Assembly (NCBI RefSeq): GCF_927798215.1
Contig: NZ_CAKMMW010000019.1
Coordinates: 103,391-167,390, forward strand
DNA: 64,000 nucleotides
Source of the DNA: Paenibacillus_E allorhizoplanae
Lineage (GTDB): Bacteria > Bacillota > Bacilli > Paenibacillales > NBRC-103111
Direction of reading: 5' to 3'
The notes below the pieces were generated by a model. The model made no database searches, had not been told where the DNA came from, and saw only the letters and a program-made list of their open reading frames with translations. This document shows positions 26,424 to 33,628 of the stretch, piece after piece (the first letter of the stretch is position 1; every line of letters begins with the position of its first letter). The position numbers were made by a program, and so were the translations under genes.

Positions 26424-27332
26424 ATGAGCCAACAAAAGATTCACATACCTGAAGCCGATGCGTTACTGCAAGATGAAATTACGAGTGAGCAAGCACAGTT
26501 TTTCTTAGAAAATGGATTCCTGGTTATTCGTAATGTGGTAGTTGGAGAAGAGCTTCGACTCCTACAGGAACAAACGATGAAGGCCGTAGAAATTGGCATG
26601 GCTGGAAGCGATGATGAGGATTATATGTACCGTGTGAGGAAAAATGGTGAACGCAAATATTGGCGTACGGAATATATTATCGATAAGCAAGAGGCGAATA
26701 AGGCGTTGCTTGCGCATCCATTTATTTTGCGATCCGTTGCGAAGATTCAAGGTATTAACTTCATTCCTACCTGGGATTCCCTAGTTGTGAAAATCCCGAA
26801 TCAGGCGGCCAGCGTGCCTTGGCATCGCGATGCGTTAGTGCCTGAGGGCTGTACAGATCCACGGCCAATCTTCAATGTTGATTTTTACTTGGATGAGGCG
26901 GATCTGAAGTCATGCTTGTGGGTTATTCCTGGTTCGAACCATTGGGCTGCTGAGGTTGCCGAGGAGCGCTGCGCGCTGCCAGGCTTTGATGTTAGCGATG
27001 CTGTACCCGTGCCAATGAATCCTGGGGATGTCATTTTCCATAATATTCAGCTGCTGCATGGCTCACCGGAGGGGGATGGCAACGCGCTTCGCCGAACCGT
27101 GTATTATGAGTTCCGCCCAGGCGAAATCGAAGCGGAATTTGGGCCGCATACGCTAGAGTATCTATCGTTGAAGCAGCATATGCTCGTCGATTGTATCGAA
27201 AAGCGCAAAGAAGCGGCCTACACGTCGGGTGAAACACCGTATGACTATCAGCCGAAAGGCGCATTCGCGATAGGTACGAAGCAGGTGCCGAAGACATACA
27301 GGTACACGCATACGGAATATTGGCGTGCTTAA
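26424..27332 (+). CDS. Phytanoyl-CoA dioxygenase (PhyH) family protein 2
   Basis: 302 residues, with GGAGGTTGTTCGC before ATG 26424. The iron triad is His134/Asp136 in PWHRDALVPEG and His212 in LLHGSPEGDGN, with Arg223 likely for 2-oxoglutarate. Fe(II)/2-oxoglutarate-dependent hydroxylation is expected; the substrate is unknown. It lies 62 bp after the YesN-type regulator and could belong to that operon. An AraC gene lies downstream on the opposite strand (27695-28549). Confidence 0.9.
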   Translation: MSQQKIHIPEADALLQDEITSEQAQFFLENGFLVIRNVVVGEELRLLQEQTMKAVEIGMAGSDDEDYMYRVRKNGERKYWRTEYIIDKQEANKALLAHPFILRSVAKIQGINFIPTWDSLVVKIPNQAASVPWHRDALVPEGCTDPRPIFNVDFYLDEADLKSCLWVIPGSNHWAAEVAEERCALPGFDVSDAVPVPMNPGDVIFHNIQLLHGSPEGDGNALRRTVYYEFRPGEIEAEFGPHTLEYLSLKQHMLVDCIEKRKEAAYTSGETPYDYQPKGAFAIGTKQVPKTYRYTHTEYWRA

Positions 27333-27694
27333 ATGAAGATGAGTAAAGATAGGTAAATACAGGTGAAGAAGGGGCTGTTCCTCCAAGTAGATGGATCTAT
27401 GGGGGACGGCCTTTTTTGTTGTGTAGAACATGAATTTCACGAGAATAGCTGTAGATTTTCCAGGTAATTCGTGTTGGAGGGGGTAGCCGCAATTCAATGC
27501 CGTGCACGAGCAGCATGATCTAGATCCAAGCCTGACCAGCAACCTTACTTCAATTTTTAATTCACCCACCTCCAACCAACACCAACCAACTCACCTCCAA
27601 CTAACTCACTTCTAACCAGTCACCTCCAAACAACTCAACTCCCAACCAGTCACCTCATCCCACCAACTCAGTCCCAACCACCCGTCCCGGCGAG
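27333..27694. other. Intergenic region with terminator and pyrimidine/adenine-rich tandem sequence
   Basis: After the terminator at 27371-27418, bases 27540-27690 are a degenerate repeat built from short pieces such as CACCTCCAA, CCAACTCA and CCAACCAGT, with almost no G on the + strand. No open frame with a ribosome-binding site is seen. The function is unknown. Confidence 0.6.
27371..27418 (+). terminator. Terminator after PhyH gene 2
   Basis: GGCTGTTCC..  pairs with ..GGGGACGGCC (some G-U pairs), then TTTTTT. Confidence 0.75.
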
Positions 27695-28549
27695 CTAGGA
27701 ATAGATCAAATTCGAACAGAACTGGGTTAAACTTTGCCCCGTTTTTTTCTTGAACATACGCCCGAAAGTGTGGACATCCGAATAGCCGACACGATCCGCG
27801 ATTTCACTGAAGGATAAACTGCTGTGTATGGCCAACTCCTTGGCTTTGTTGATGCGGATCCACGTCAAATACTGCATAGGGGACATGCCGACGTGCTGGC
27901 GAAATAAGGTCAAAATATAGTTCTTGCTCAGACCAGAAACGTCTTCCAGTTCTCTAATTTGAATTTCGCGGCTGTAGTGCTCGGTGAGATAGTTTTTGAT
28001 TAAGACGAGTTTGGGCATTGTGAGTGCATCCGTTTTGGCGCGAGTTGTACCCGTTTCGAAAGCTTGTGCGGCTTCAGCAAGAATGCGCATGAGTAAGCTT
28101 TGACAGTGCATTTGATGCACAAGTCCTGGCTGACGATAATGCGAAACAAGCTGGGATAGCATCGTTTCTACTGGGTGATCTGCGAAATTACCAAGCTGAT
28201 GCTTATGTTTAAAGAGTTCCTCGTAAGGGAACGCAGACGTACCAAAATGAAAGACAAGTGAAATACATACATAAGGACTGTGGTCTTCTTTTATGATCGA
28301 GTGACGTTCATTCGGACGATGAAATAAGAGATCACCTCGGCGCGTCTCGTAGGGGATGTCTTCAACAGGATAGTGAGCAAAACCATCGACGACATATTGT
28401 AGGATGAACTGTGTCATCTCTCGGTTGCGTATCGCCCATCCCTGCGGAGCATGGAACATATGAGCTAACGTAATGTAAGGCGGGAAATGATAATCCGCAA
28501 GCATGCCGATCGTTTCGGCCGGCTGCATGGTTGTCAGGTTGGGAGCCAT
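27695..28549 (-). CDS. AraC-family transcriptional regulator 2
   Basis: 284 residues with an N-terminal cupin-type sensor (HFPPYITLAHMF and GDLLFHRPNERHSI) and a C-terminal double HTH (EIQIRELEDVSGLSKNYILTLFRQHVG and FSEIADRVGYSDVHTFGRMFKKKTGQSLTQF). It is convergent with PhyH gene 2. The target is not visible; the PhyH gene or the nearby sugar block are candidates. Confidence 0.92.
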   Translation of the reverse strand: MAPNLTTMQPAETIGMLADYHFPPYITLAHMFHAPQGWAIRNREMTQFILQYVVDGFAHYPVEDIPYETRRGDLLFHRPNERHSIIKEDHSPYVCISLVFHFGTSAFPYEELFKHKHQLGNFADHPVETMLSQLVSHYRQPGLVHQMHCQSLLMRILAEAAQAFETGTTRAKTDALTMPKLVLIKNYLTEHYSREIQIRELEDVSGLSKNYILTLFRQHVGMSPMQYLTWIRINKAKELAIHSSLSFSEIADRVGYSDVHTFGRMFKKKTGQSLTQFCSNLIYS

Positions 28550-28921
28550 CTGATCAGCACCTTTCTCAATGCTAATTATAGCATGAAGGGTTGTATTTGC
28601 AGAGTGCCTTTGGCAACAGAACTGAGATGATTACCTCACCTTCTGGCAAATTTAAACTAGAAATTCAGCATTTCTCTCACGTAGAAGAAATAAGGCGTTA
28701 CAGCTATACTGCGCTCGTGGCGCCCGGAAAGCGAGCGCGGCGAGGACAATAGCGCCATTTAGGGGCGCTAAAGTGAGTCCGCCGGCCGGAGCGCAAGGAA
28801 ATAAGGCCCTTTTTGGGCCTTACTGCGCCGCCCGTAGCACCAGAATGCCTAGCCGCGCTCCATTCGCCACGCCAACAAAAAAACTCCAGCCCCCAATTAG
28901 GACTGAAGCTCTATCGTTTCC
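28550..28921. other. Intergenic region with palindromic elements
   Basis: Holds stem-loops of a GC-rich repeat type: AATAGCGCC..GGGGCGCTAAA (28752-28774) and AATAAGGCCC..GGGCCTTACT (28799-28825), separated by GC-rich sequence with another CCGGCCGG core. A similar element is at 43575-43606. No gene is seen. Confidence 0.6.
28875..28912 (-). terminator. Terminator after the 250-residue hypothetical gene
   Basis: On the minus strand CTTCAGTCC pairs with GGGGGCTGGAG around TAATT, followed by seven T. Confidence 0.75.
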
Positions 28922-29674
28922 TTATTCCGTTACCTTCTGCATCTTCCCCGGATTGTTGATCTTATACGGTACTGGATGTTTGCTCAACTTTTTCGCAACG
29001 ATTTTGCACTCGAAGGTGACGGTGTCACCGACGGCGAGTTCCAGCTTCTTGAGCGTTGCGCTATGGCTCGACCACGCAGTTCCGATGTCTAGGGCTGGAT
29101 CCAGAATGGATACAGCTTCATAGATGATGACTTCATCATCGGTGTCTGAGAAGTTGTTCGGTACGGTTGTAAATTCGGTAACCGTGGCCTTCATTTTCAC
29201 TTTTTCTTCAGGAAGCTCCAGTTTAGGGGCTTTCTCTTTTTTCGTTTTTTCCTTAGCAGGCGCTTTCTCGGCAGGTGCTGCTTGTCCATCTTCAGAAATA
29301 GCTTCGGCTTTCGCGGATTTTGATGCTTTGGCTGGCTTTTCTTCCGGTTCAGCAGTCTCTAATTCGTCGGCAACAGCTGCATCTTCAGCTAGAGCCGCAC
29401 CTCGCTGGCTATAGTTCGCAGCTTGCATTTCCTTCAAATAGGAGGGATGAATGCAGTGCAGCTGCCTTGTATCCAATTCAATGACAGCCGTCATTGGATC
29501 CACGAGACCGACGATATTGCATGCCACATTAAGACTATTCCCTTTGTAGAAAAAGGCTTTTGCTTTTACCGCTTTTTCAGAAACTAAACCCCACTCTTTA
29601 CATTGCTCGATCAGCTCGGACTCATCATCAAAACGAGTAAACGCAGATGGTTCAATGGCGAACGCATAATCCAT
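28922..29674 (-). CDS. Hypothetical protein with Ala/Lys/Glu-rich linker
   Basis: I do not recognise this 250-residue protein. Residues 1-95 are a compact domain (MDYAFAIEPSAFTRF, AFFYKGNSLNVACNIVGLVD); about 100-155 is a low-complexity linker rich in Ala, Lys and Glu; 156-250 is a second, beta-rich domain (KMKATVTEF, VGDTVTFECKIVAKKLSKH) that could be OB-fold-like. There is no signal peptide. A small acidic gene lies 37 bp upstream in the same direction, so the two may be co-transcribed. Confidence 0.8.
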   Translation of the reverse strand: MDYAFAIEPSAFTRFDDESELIEQCKEWGLVSEKAVKAKAFFYKGNSLNVACNIVGLVDPMTAVIELDTRQLHCIHPSYLKEMQAANYSQRGAALAEDAAVADELETAEPEEKPAKASKSAKAEAISEDGQAAPAEKAPAKEKTKKEKAPKLELPEEKVKMKATVTEFTTVPNNFSDTDDEVIIYEAVSILDPALDIGTAWSSHSATLKKLELAVGDTVTFECKIVAKKLSKHPVPYKINNPGKMQKVTE

Positions 29675-29711
29675 ATGTAATCAACCTTTCTATGCTATAT
29701 AGAGGGAAAAC

Positions 29712-29969
29712 TTATTTCACTTCTTCCTCATTGTCTTCTTCGTTAACTAGATCCAATTCCTCATCTTCTATATCATCGTCTTCAAATTCTTCCTCTTCTT
29801 CTAATCGGAAATCATCGGTCTTTTCCCCGTCTTCCCAAATTTCCACAAAGAGTGCATCGCAGTTTTCAAAATCAGCCGGTTTATAAGCAAGCGCTTTTTC
29901 CTCGTCGGGTCCGACATAAACATTCTCAAGCGTTTCCCCATCAAAAGAGAGGATGACATAAATTTTCAT
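29712..29969 (-). CDS. Small acidic hypothetical protein
   Basis: 85 residues. The first half (MKIYVILSFDGETLENVYVGPDEEKALAYKP region) looks like a small alpha/beta domain; the last ~33 residues are almost entirely Glu and Asp. TTGGAGGCATCC lies upstream of ATG 29969. No family recognised. It precedes the 250-residue gene on the same strand. Confidence 0.72.
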   Translation of the reverse strand: MKIYVILSFDGETLENVYVGPDEEKALAYKPADFENCDALFVEIWEDGEKTDDFRLEEEEEFEDDDIEDEELDLVNEEDNEEEVK

Positions 29970-30142
29970 AATTCAGGATGCCTCCAATAAGGTGATAAGC
30001 AATATTATAACATACCGAGTGAATTGTTCGCATGAGAAGCGATTGATCTTTCATATACATCTATATAGCCTGTATTCCCGGATCAAAATAATGTCTCGCT
30101 TAGGATCCGTTAACAGTGGGATGTGAAGGAGGAGTTCCAAGG

Positions 30143-31237
30143 ATGGCGTTACTAGTCATATGTATCCTAGGGTGTCTGTCTGGTTTCTTGATCTTCAGAA
30201 GACAAGTACTACCGCGCAGCACCGATCAAGCTCTGAATGCAGTTAAGTTGTCTATTATTATTCCGGCTAGGAATGAAGCGGACAATCTCCCTCATCTTCT
30301 TCATGCCCTGAGAATCCAAACCTTGGAACCCTATGAAGTCATTGTGGTGGATGATTTTTCGGAGGATCACACGAAGGAAATCGCTGAATATTACGGCGTT
30401 ACTGTGATTTCCAATCCTAAGCTGCCTGAGGGGTGGACGGGCAAAAACTGGGCCGTATGGAACGGTTATTCCCACGCCACCGGCGATCTGATTGCTTTCC
30501 TGGATGCTGATATTCGATTTGCACCTCGGGCATTAGAATGTTTGGTAAAAACACGGAATAAATTAGGTGGAGTACTGTCGATCGTGCCCTACCATTACAC
30601 GGAGAATCTAAGAGAGCGACTATCGCTCATCTTCAATGTGCTCGGTGTATTTGCGTTTACGTCTCCTTTTGAGAAAAATAATAAACAGAAAGGCCTCTAT
30701 GGGTCTTGTATTTTAACGACTAGGGAAGATTACGAATCGATTAAAGGCCACGAAGGCATCAAATCAGAAATGCTGGACGACCTGAATCTCGGTGCTACGT
30801 ATGCAAGAGCAGGCATTCCAGTTAACAATTTTATCGGCTATGGACAGGTTTCTTTTCGAATGTATCCACAGGGGTTAAAAAGCCAGATCCAAGGCTTCGG
30901 CAAAGGCGCTGTCCTAGGCACGTCTAAACTCAAAGCAGGTACCCTTACGCTTACCGCGATTTGGGCGATTGGGCTGATTCTCTCAACAGCATTTCCATTT
31001 TTCCTAACGACATCATGGGGCATTCCGCTTTTAATTGGCTATCTCTTGTATATGGCACAGCTCTTTTATTTTGTAAAATACGTTGGTATTTTCGGCATTG
31101 TTACGCCTGTGCTACACATCGTGTCGACGTTATTTTTCATTATGGTCATGCTGTACTCGATGTATCAGGTCGTATTTCTAGGGCATGTGGCCTGGAAAGG
31201 GCGGCACGTCAAAGTAGGAAGCAGGCGAGAGCAATGA
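30143..31237 (+). CDS. Glycosyltransferase family 2, membrane-associated
   Basis: GGAGGAG is correctly spaced for ATG 30143, giving 364 residues. A short N-terminal hydrophobic segment precedes a GT2 domain (LSIIIPARNEADNL near 36, VVDDFSEDHT near 70, LDADIR near 122), and two to three membrane segments follow near the C-terminus. The layout (PEGWTGKNWAVWNG, LDDLNLG) resembles CrtQ-type glycosyltransferases of carotenoid or glycolipid pathways. The next gene, plsY-like, overlaps by 4 bp, so a lipid-linked acceptor is likely. Confidence 0.87.
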   Translation: MALLVICILGCLSGFLIFRRQVLPRSTDQALNAVKLSIIIPARNEADNLPHLLHALRIQTLEPYEVIVVDDFSEDHTKEIAEYYGVTVISNPKLPEGWTGKNWAVWNGYSHATGDLIAFLDADIRFAPRALECLVKTRNKLGGVLSIVPYHYTENLRERLSLIFNVLGVFAFTSPFEKNNKQKGLYGSCILTTREDYESIKGHEGIKSEMLDDLNLGATYARAGIPVNNFIGYGQVSFRMYPQGLKSQIQGFGKGAVLGTSKLKAGTLTLTAIWAIGLILSTAFPFFLTTSWGIPLLIGYLLYMAQLFYFVKYVGIFGIVTPVLHIVSTLFFIMVMLYSMYQVVFLGHVAWKGRHVKVGSRREQ

Positions 31238-31860
31238 TCATCGTTTGGACGATTTGTGCTTTTGTATCCGGTGCGCTCATGTTTAGTTACTGGTTAGGTC
31301 GGTTAGCTCGAAAAAACCTAAAAACCGTCGGGGACGGTAACCCAGGTGCCCTTAATTTGTGGAAAGCGGCGGGATATCGGCTAGGGGTTGCCGGGGTTTT
31401 ACTCGATTTTATCAAAGGGTATCTCATTATTCTACTGGCGGTGGAAGTTGGAGGGATGTCAGGGTATGGATTGATCCCAATAGCATTAGCACCGATATTT
31501 GGGCATGCGTTTTCACCATTTTTGCGTGGAAAAGGGGGTAAAGCCATCGCTGTCACCTTCGGCGTCTGGAGTGGATTGACACAATTTGAAGTGTCACTTG
31601 CGTTGGCAGTTATTTTGGCAGTCATGCTTGGTGGGATGAAGATTATTAACAAATGGAAGCCGATATCTTCGGAGGCAGATGGTCAGCAAGTTGTGATGGG
31701 GATGCTTCTGTTAGGCGTTTATCTGTATGTGAGGGATGCGGCGGCGATGCTGCTGTGGATATGGGTGGGGAATACACTTCTCATTATGTTCAAACATCGT
31801 AAAGAGATAGCAGCTCTGCTGCTTAAAAAGAAGAAGGAAAAAGAAGGATCTCCGCTATGA
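31234..31860 (+). CDS. plsY: Glycerol-3-phosphate acyltransferase PlsY-like
   Basis: 208 residues with about five membrane segments. PlsY motifs are present in modified form: GDGNPGALNLWKAAG (usual GSGNxGATNxxR), APIFGHAFSPFLRGKGGKAIAVTFG (usual GHxFPxFxxFKGGKGVAT). PlsY acylates glycerol-3-phosphate with acyl-phosphate at the membrane. The changes and the coupling to a GT2 (ATGA overlap at 31234) suggest a specialised paralogue rather than the housekeeping enzyme. Confidence 0.85.
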   Translation: MIIVWTICAFVSGALMFSYWLGRLARKNLKTVGDGNPGALNLWKAAGYRLGVAGVLLDFIKGYLIILLAVEVGGMSGYGLIPIALAPIFGHAFSPFLRGKGGKAIAVTFGVWSGLTQFEVSLALAVILAVMLGGMKIINKWKPISSEADGQQVVMGMLLLGVYLYVRDAAAMLLWIWVGNTLLIMFKHRKEIAALLLKKKKEKEGSPL

Positions 31861-31970
31861 AATATACATTATAAAAAAACAGGGTTATTCAGGAGGGGAA
31901 TTAAGTTTGTTTTGCGACGTGTTCTAGAGTTTGGTATTGTGAAGAAGCAATCATATAAAGCGTGAAGCAC

Positions 31971-32011
31971 ACGCCGCTAGCTCCTGTTTGTTGGAGTTGG
32001 CGGCGTTTTAT
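31971..32011 (+). terminator. Terminator downstream of the GT2-plsY operon
   Basis: ACGCCGC..CTCC pairs with GGAG..GCGGCGT, followed by TTTATTTT. Confidence 0.75.
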
Positions 32012-32031
32012 TTTCTTAGGAGGCGGTAGAC

Positions 32032-32434
32032 TTGTTTGAGAAGGAGTATGAGATGTTTTGGAATGTGCAAGTTCGTCAAGCTCAAGGTCAGAGACTGGAC
32101 ATGCTGCGCAGGGATTTGACGGGAACGAAGAAGCTATTAGAGAAGGTAGTGTTGCCTGTTTTGGGGACGTTTGAAGGTTTGGAACGCAGGGGCTGGGTTG
32201 CTGGAGCTGCCGGTGTATGAGCGGGAGGTTTTGAGGTTTGCTTTATTGTGTAATAAGCCTTTTCAGGTGAAGGAGGTGAGTGTTTGGCTGCAGCTTAAAA
32301 GGGATGCTTGTGGAAAGGTATTGCGAAAGCTAGAAAGTAAAGGACTCGTTCTACCCATTGGTGGTGGGTTAGCCAGAAGCCATAAGTTCATGTTTACTGA
32401 AAAGGCGGTGGCGCTTTTGCATGGTAAAAACTGA
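32032..32434 (+). pseudogene. Broken gene: two out-of-frame pieces of one protein
   Basis: A TTG start at 32032 has TAGGAGGCGG at good spacing. The first frame (to 32220) codes a charged helical N-terminal piece (FEKEYEMFW, RDLTGTKKLLEKVVLPVL). From about 32190 the coherent protein sequence moves to another frame that runs to 32434 (LPVYEREVLRFALLCNKPF, LRKLESKGLVLPIGGG), which looks like a winged-helix DNA-binding end. The two pieces read like the ends of one protein joined out of frame, probably by an internal deletion. The winged-helix reading is tentative. Confidence 0.6.
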
Positions 32435-32440
32435 AGCGTA

Positions 32441-32723
32441 AGTTAGTCGGTGAAACCGACTAACTCGGGCGCAGCAGAGGCGATTGGCATGAAGTTAGTC
32501 GGTGAAACCGACTAACTCGAGCGCAGCAGAGGCGATTGGCGCAAAGTTAGTCGGTGAAACCGACTAACTCAGGCGCAACAGAGGCGATTGGCGCAAAGTT
32601 AGTCGGTGAAACCGACTAACTCAGGCGCAGCAGAGGCGATTGGCGCGAAGGTAGTCGGTGAAACCGACTAACTCAGGTGCAGCAGAGGCGATTGGCGCAA
32701 AGTTAGTCGGTGAAACCGACTAA
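32441..32723. repeat. Six 52-bp tandem repeats, each with a 10-bp-arm palindrome
   Basis: Repeats begin at 32441, 32493, 32545, 32597, 32649 and 32701, exactly 52 bp apart. Each begins with GTTAGTCGGT-GAA-ACCGACTAAC (the fifth has GG for GT at the start) followed by a ~29-bp nearly constant GCGCAGCAGAGGCGATTGG segment. Stops in the + frames and the lack of a ribosome-binding site argue against coding. It lies between the broken gene and the hemolysin-III gene; the remainder to 32821 shows only the ribosome-binding site of the latter. Confidence 0.95.
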
Positions 32724-32821
32724 CTTGGGCCACACCACCGCACCGCCGCCCTACATTCCATACATATGCGCCACCTCCATGGGAAAAACTAGGACAAACA
32801 CACGAAAGGAGCGTCTTAGCC

Positions 32822-33466
32822 ATGGAGGAACAACTTGCACGCAAAGAAGAACGCTTAAACACGGTTAGCCATGGGATTGGCGTGTGTTTAAGCGTCTATG
32901 GGCTTTTTCTGCTCTTGCAGCGGTCTGTGCTTTTTGAAGATTGGCTATACACGGCGAGCAACGCTGTGTTCGGAGTTTCCTTTTGCCTACTCTATGTGTC
33001 CTCGACGCTTCTGCATGCTGTACGCTCACCCAAGTGGGGGAAGCGCTTTGAAAAGTTGGATCACGCAGCGATATTCATCGCCATGGCGGGTTCCTATACG
33101 CCTTTCCTGCTCATTACGTGGCATAGCCGAGTTGCGATTGAGCTGCTCATCGTCATTTGGGCGCTAGCCTTCGGCGGCGTAAGGTATGTGCATGTTATTA
33201 TTCAACGTTTTATGCCGTGGGGGTTGCTCATGTATCTGGGCATGGGAGCCTTCATGATGCTCTTCATTATGCCACTTTATGTGCGACTACCACATATGGC
33301 ATTTACATGGCTGGGGCTCGGATTGGTGAGCTACCTTGGCGGTGTACCTTTTTTCCTCTGGCGCAAATTGCGCTATCATCATATGATCTGGCACTTGTTC
33401 GTTCTGGCGGGTAGTACCTGCCACTTTATTGCCGTCTATACCTATGTGATGCCAGCGTTATTATAA
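32822..33466 (+). CDS. Hemolysin III/TrhA family membrane protein
   Basis: 214 residues with seven predicted membrane segments. The family's conserved residues are present: SHGIGV (near 17), SSTLLHAV (near 61), KLDHAAIFI (near 79) and the C-terminal HHMIWHLFVLAGSTCHF. These His/Asp residues probably bind zinc, as in the PAQR superfamily. The family is linked to membrane lipid homeostasis, and haemolysis is not established for most members. GAAAGGAGCG precedes ATG 32822. Confidence 0.92.
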   Translation: MEEQLARKEERLNTVSHGIGVCLSVYGLFLLLQRSVLFEDWLYTASNAVFGVSFCLLYVSSTLLHAVRSPKWGKRFEKLDHAAIFIAMAGSYTPFLLITWHSRVAIELLIVIWALAFGGVRYVHVIIQRFMPWGLLMYLGMGAFMMLFIMPLYVRLPHMAFTWLGLGLVSYLGGVPFFLWRKLRYHHMIWHLFVLAGSTCHFIAVYTYVMPALL

Positions 33467-33572
33467 ACTAGCCAAGTTTAAGATTATTGCAGAGCAGTGT
33501 GTAAGGCGGATAATAATACCTTAATTTTGTGCTAGCACGGATTAAGATTGTTTATTTAAAGTCCGAATCATC

Positions 33573-33586
33573 ATTCATATAATAAA
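33573..33586 (+). promoter_or_regulatory. Probable -10 region of the PhyH-HEAT gene
   Basis: ATTCATATAATAAA contains TATAAT (33578-33583) and is identical to a segment before PhyH gene 4 (57800-57813). No good -35 element is present, which fits dependence on an activator such as AraC-type proteins. Confidence 0.5.
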
Positions 33587-33628
33587 AGCATGGTTCACTC
33601 ATTCCTACATGCCAGGGAGGCAGAGACA

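Noticed and set aside
32441..32723. CRISPR array
   Set aside because: The palindromic repeats are regularly spaced, but the 29-bp segments between them are nearly identical, so they are not spacers, and no cas gene is present.
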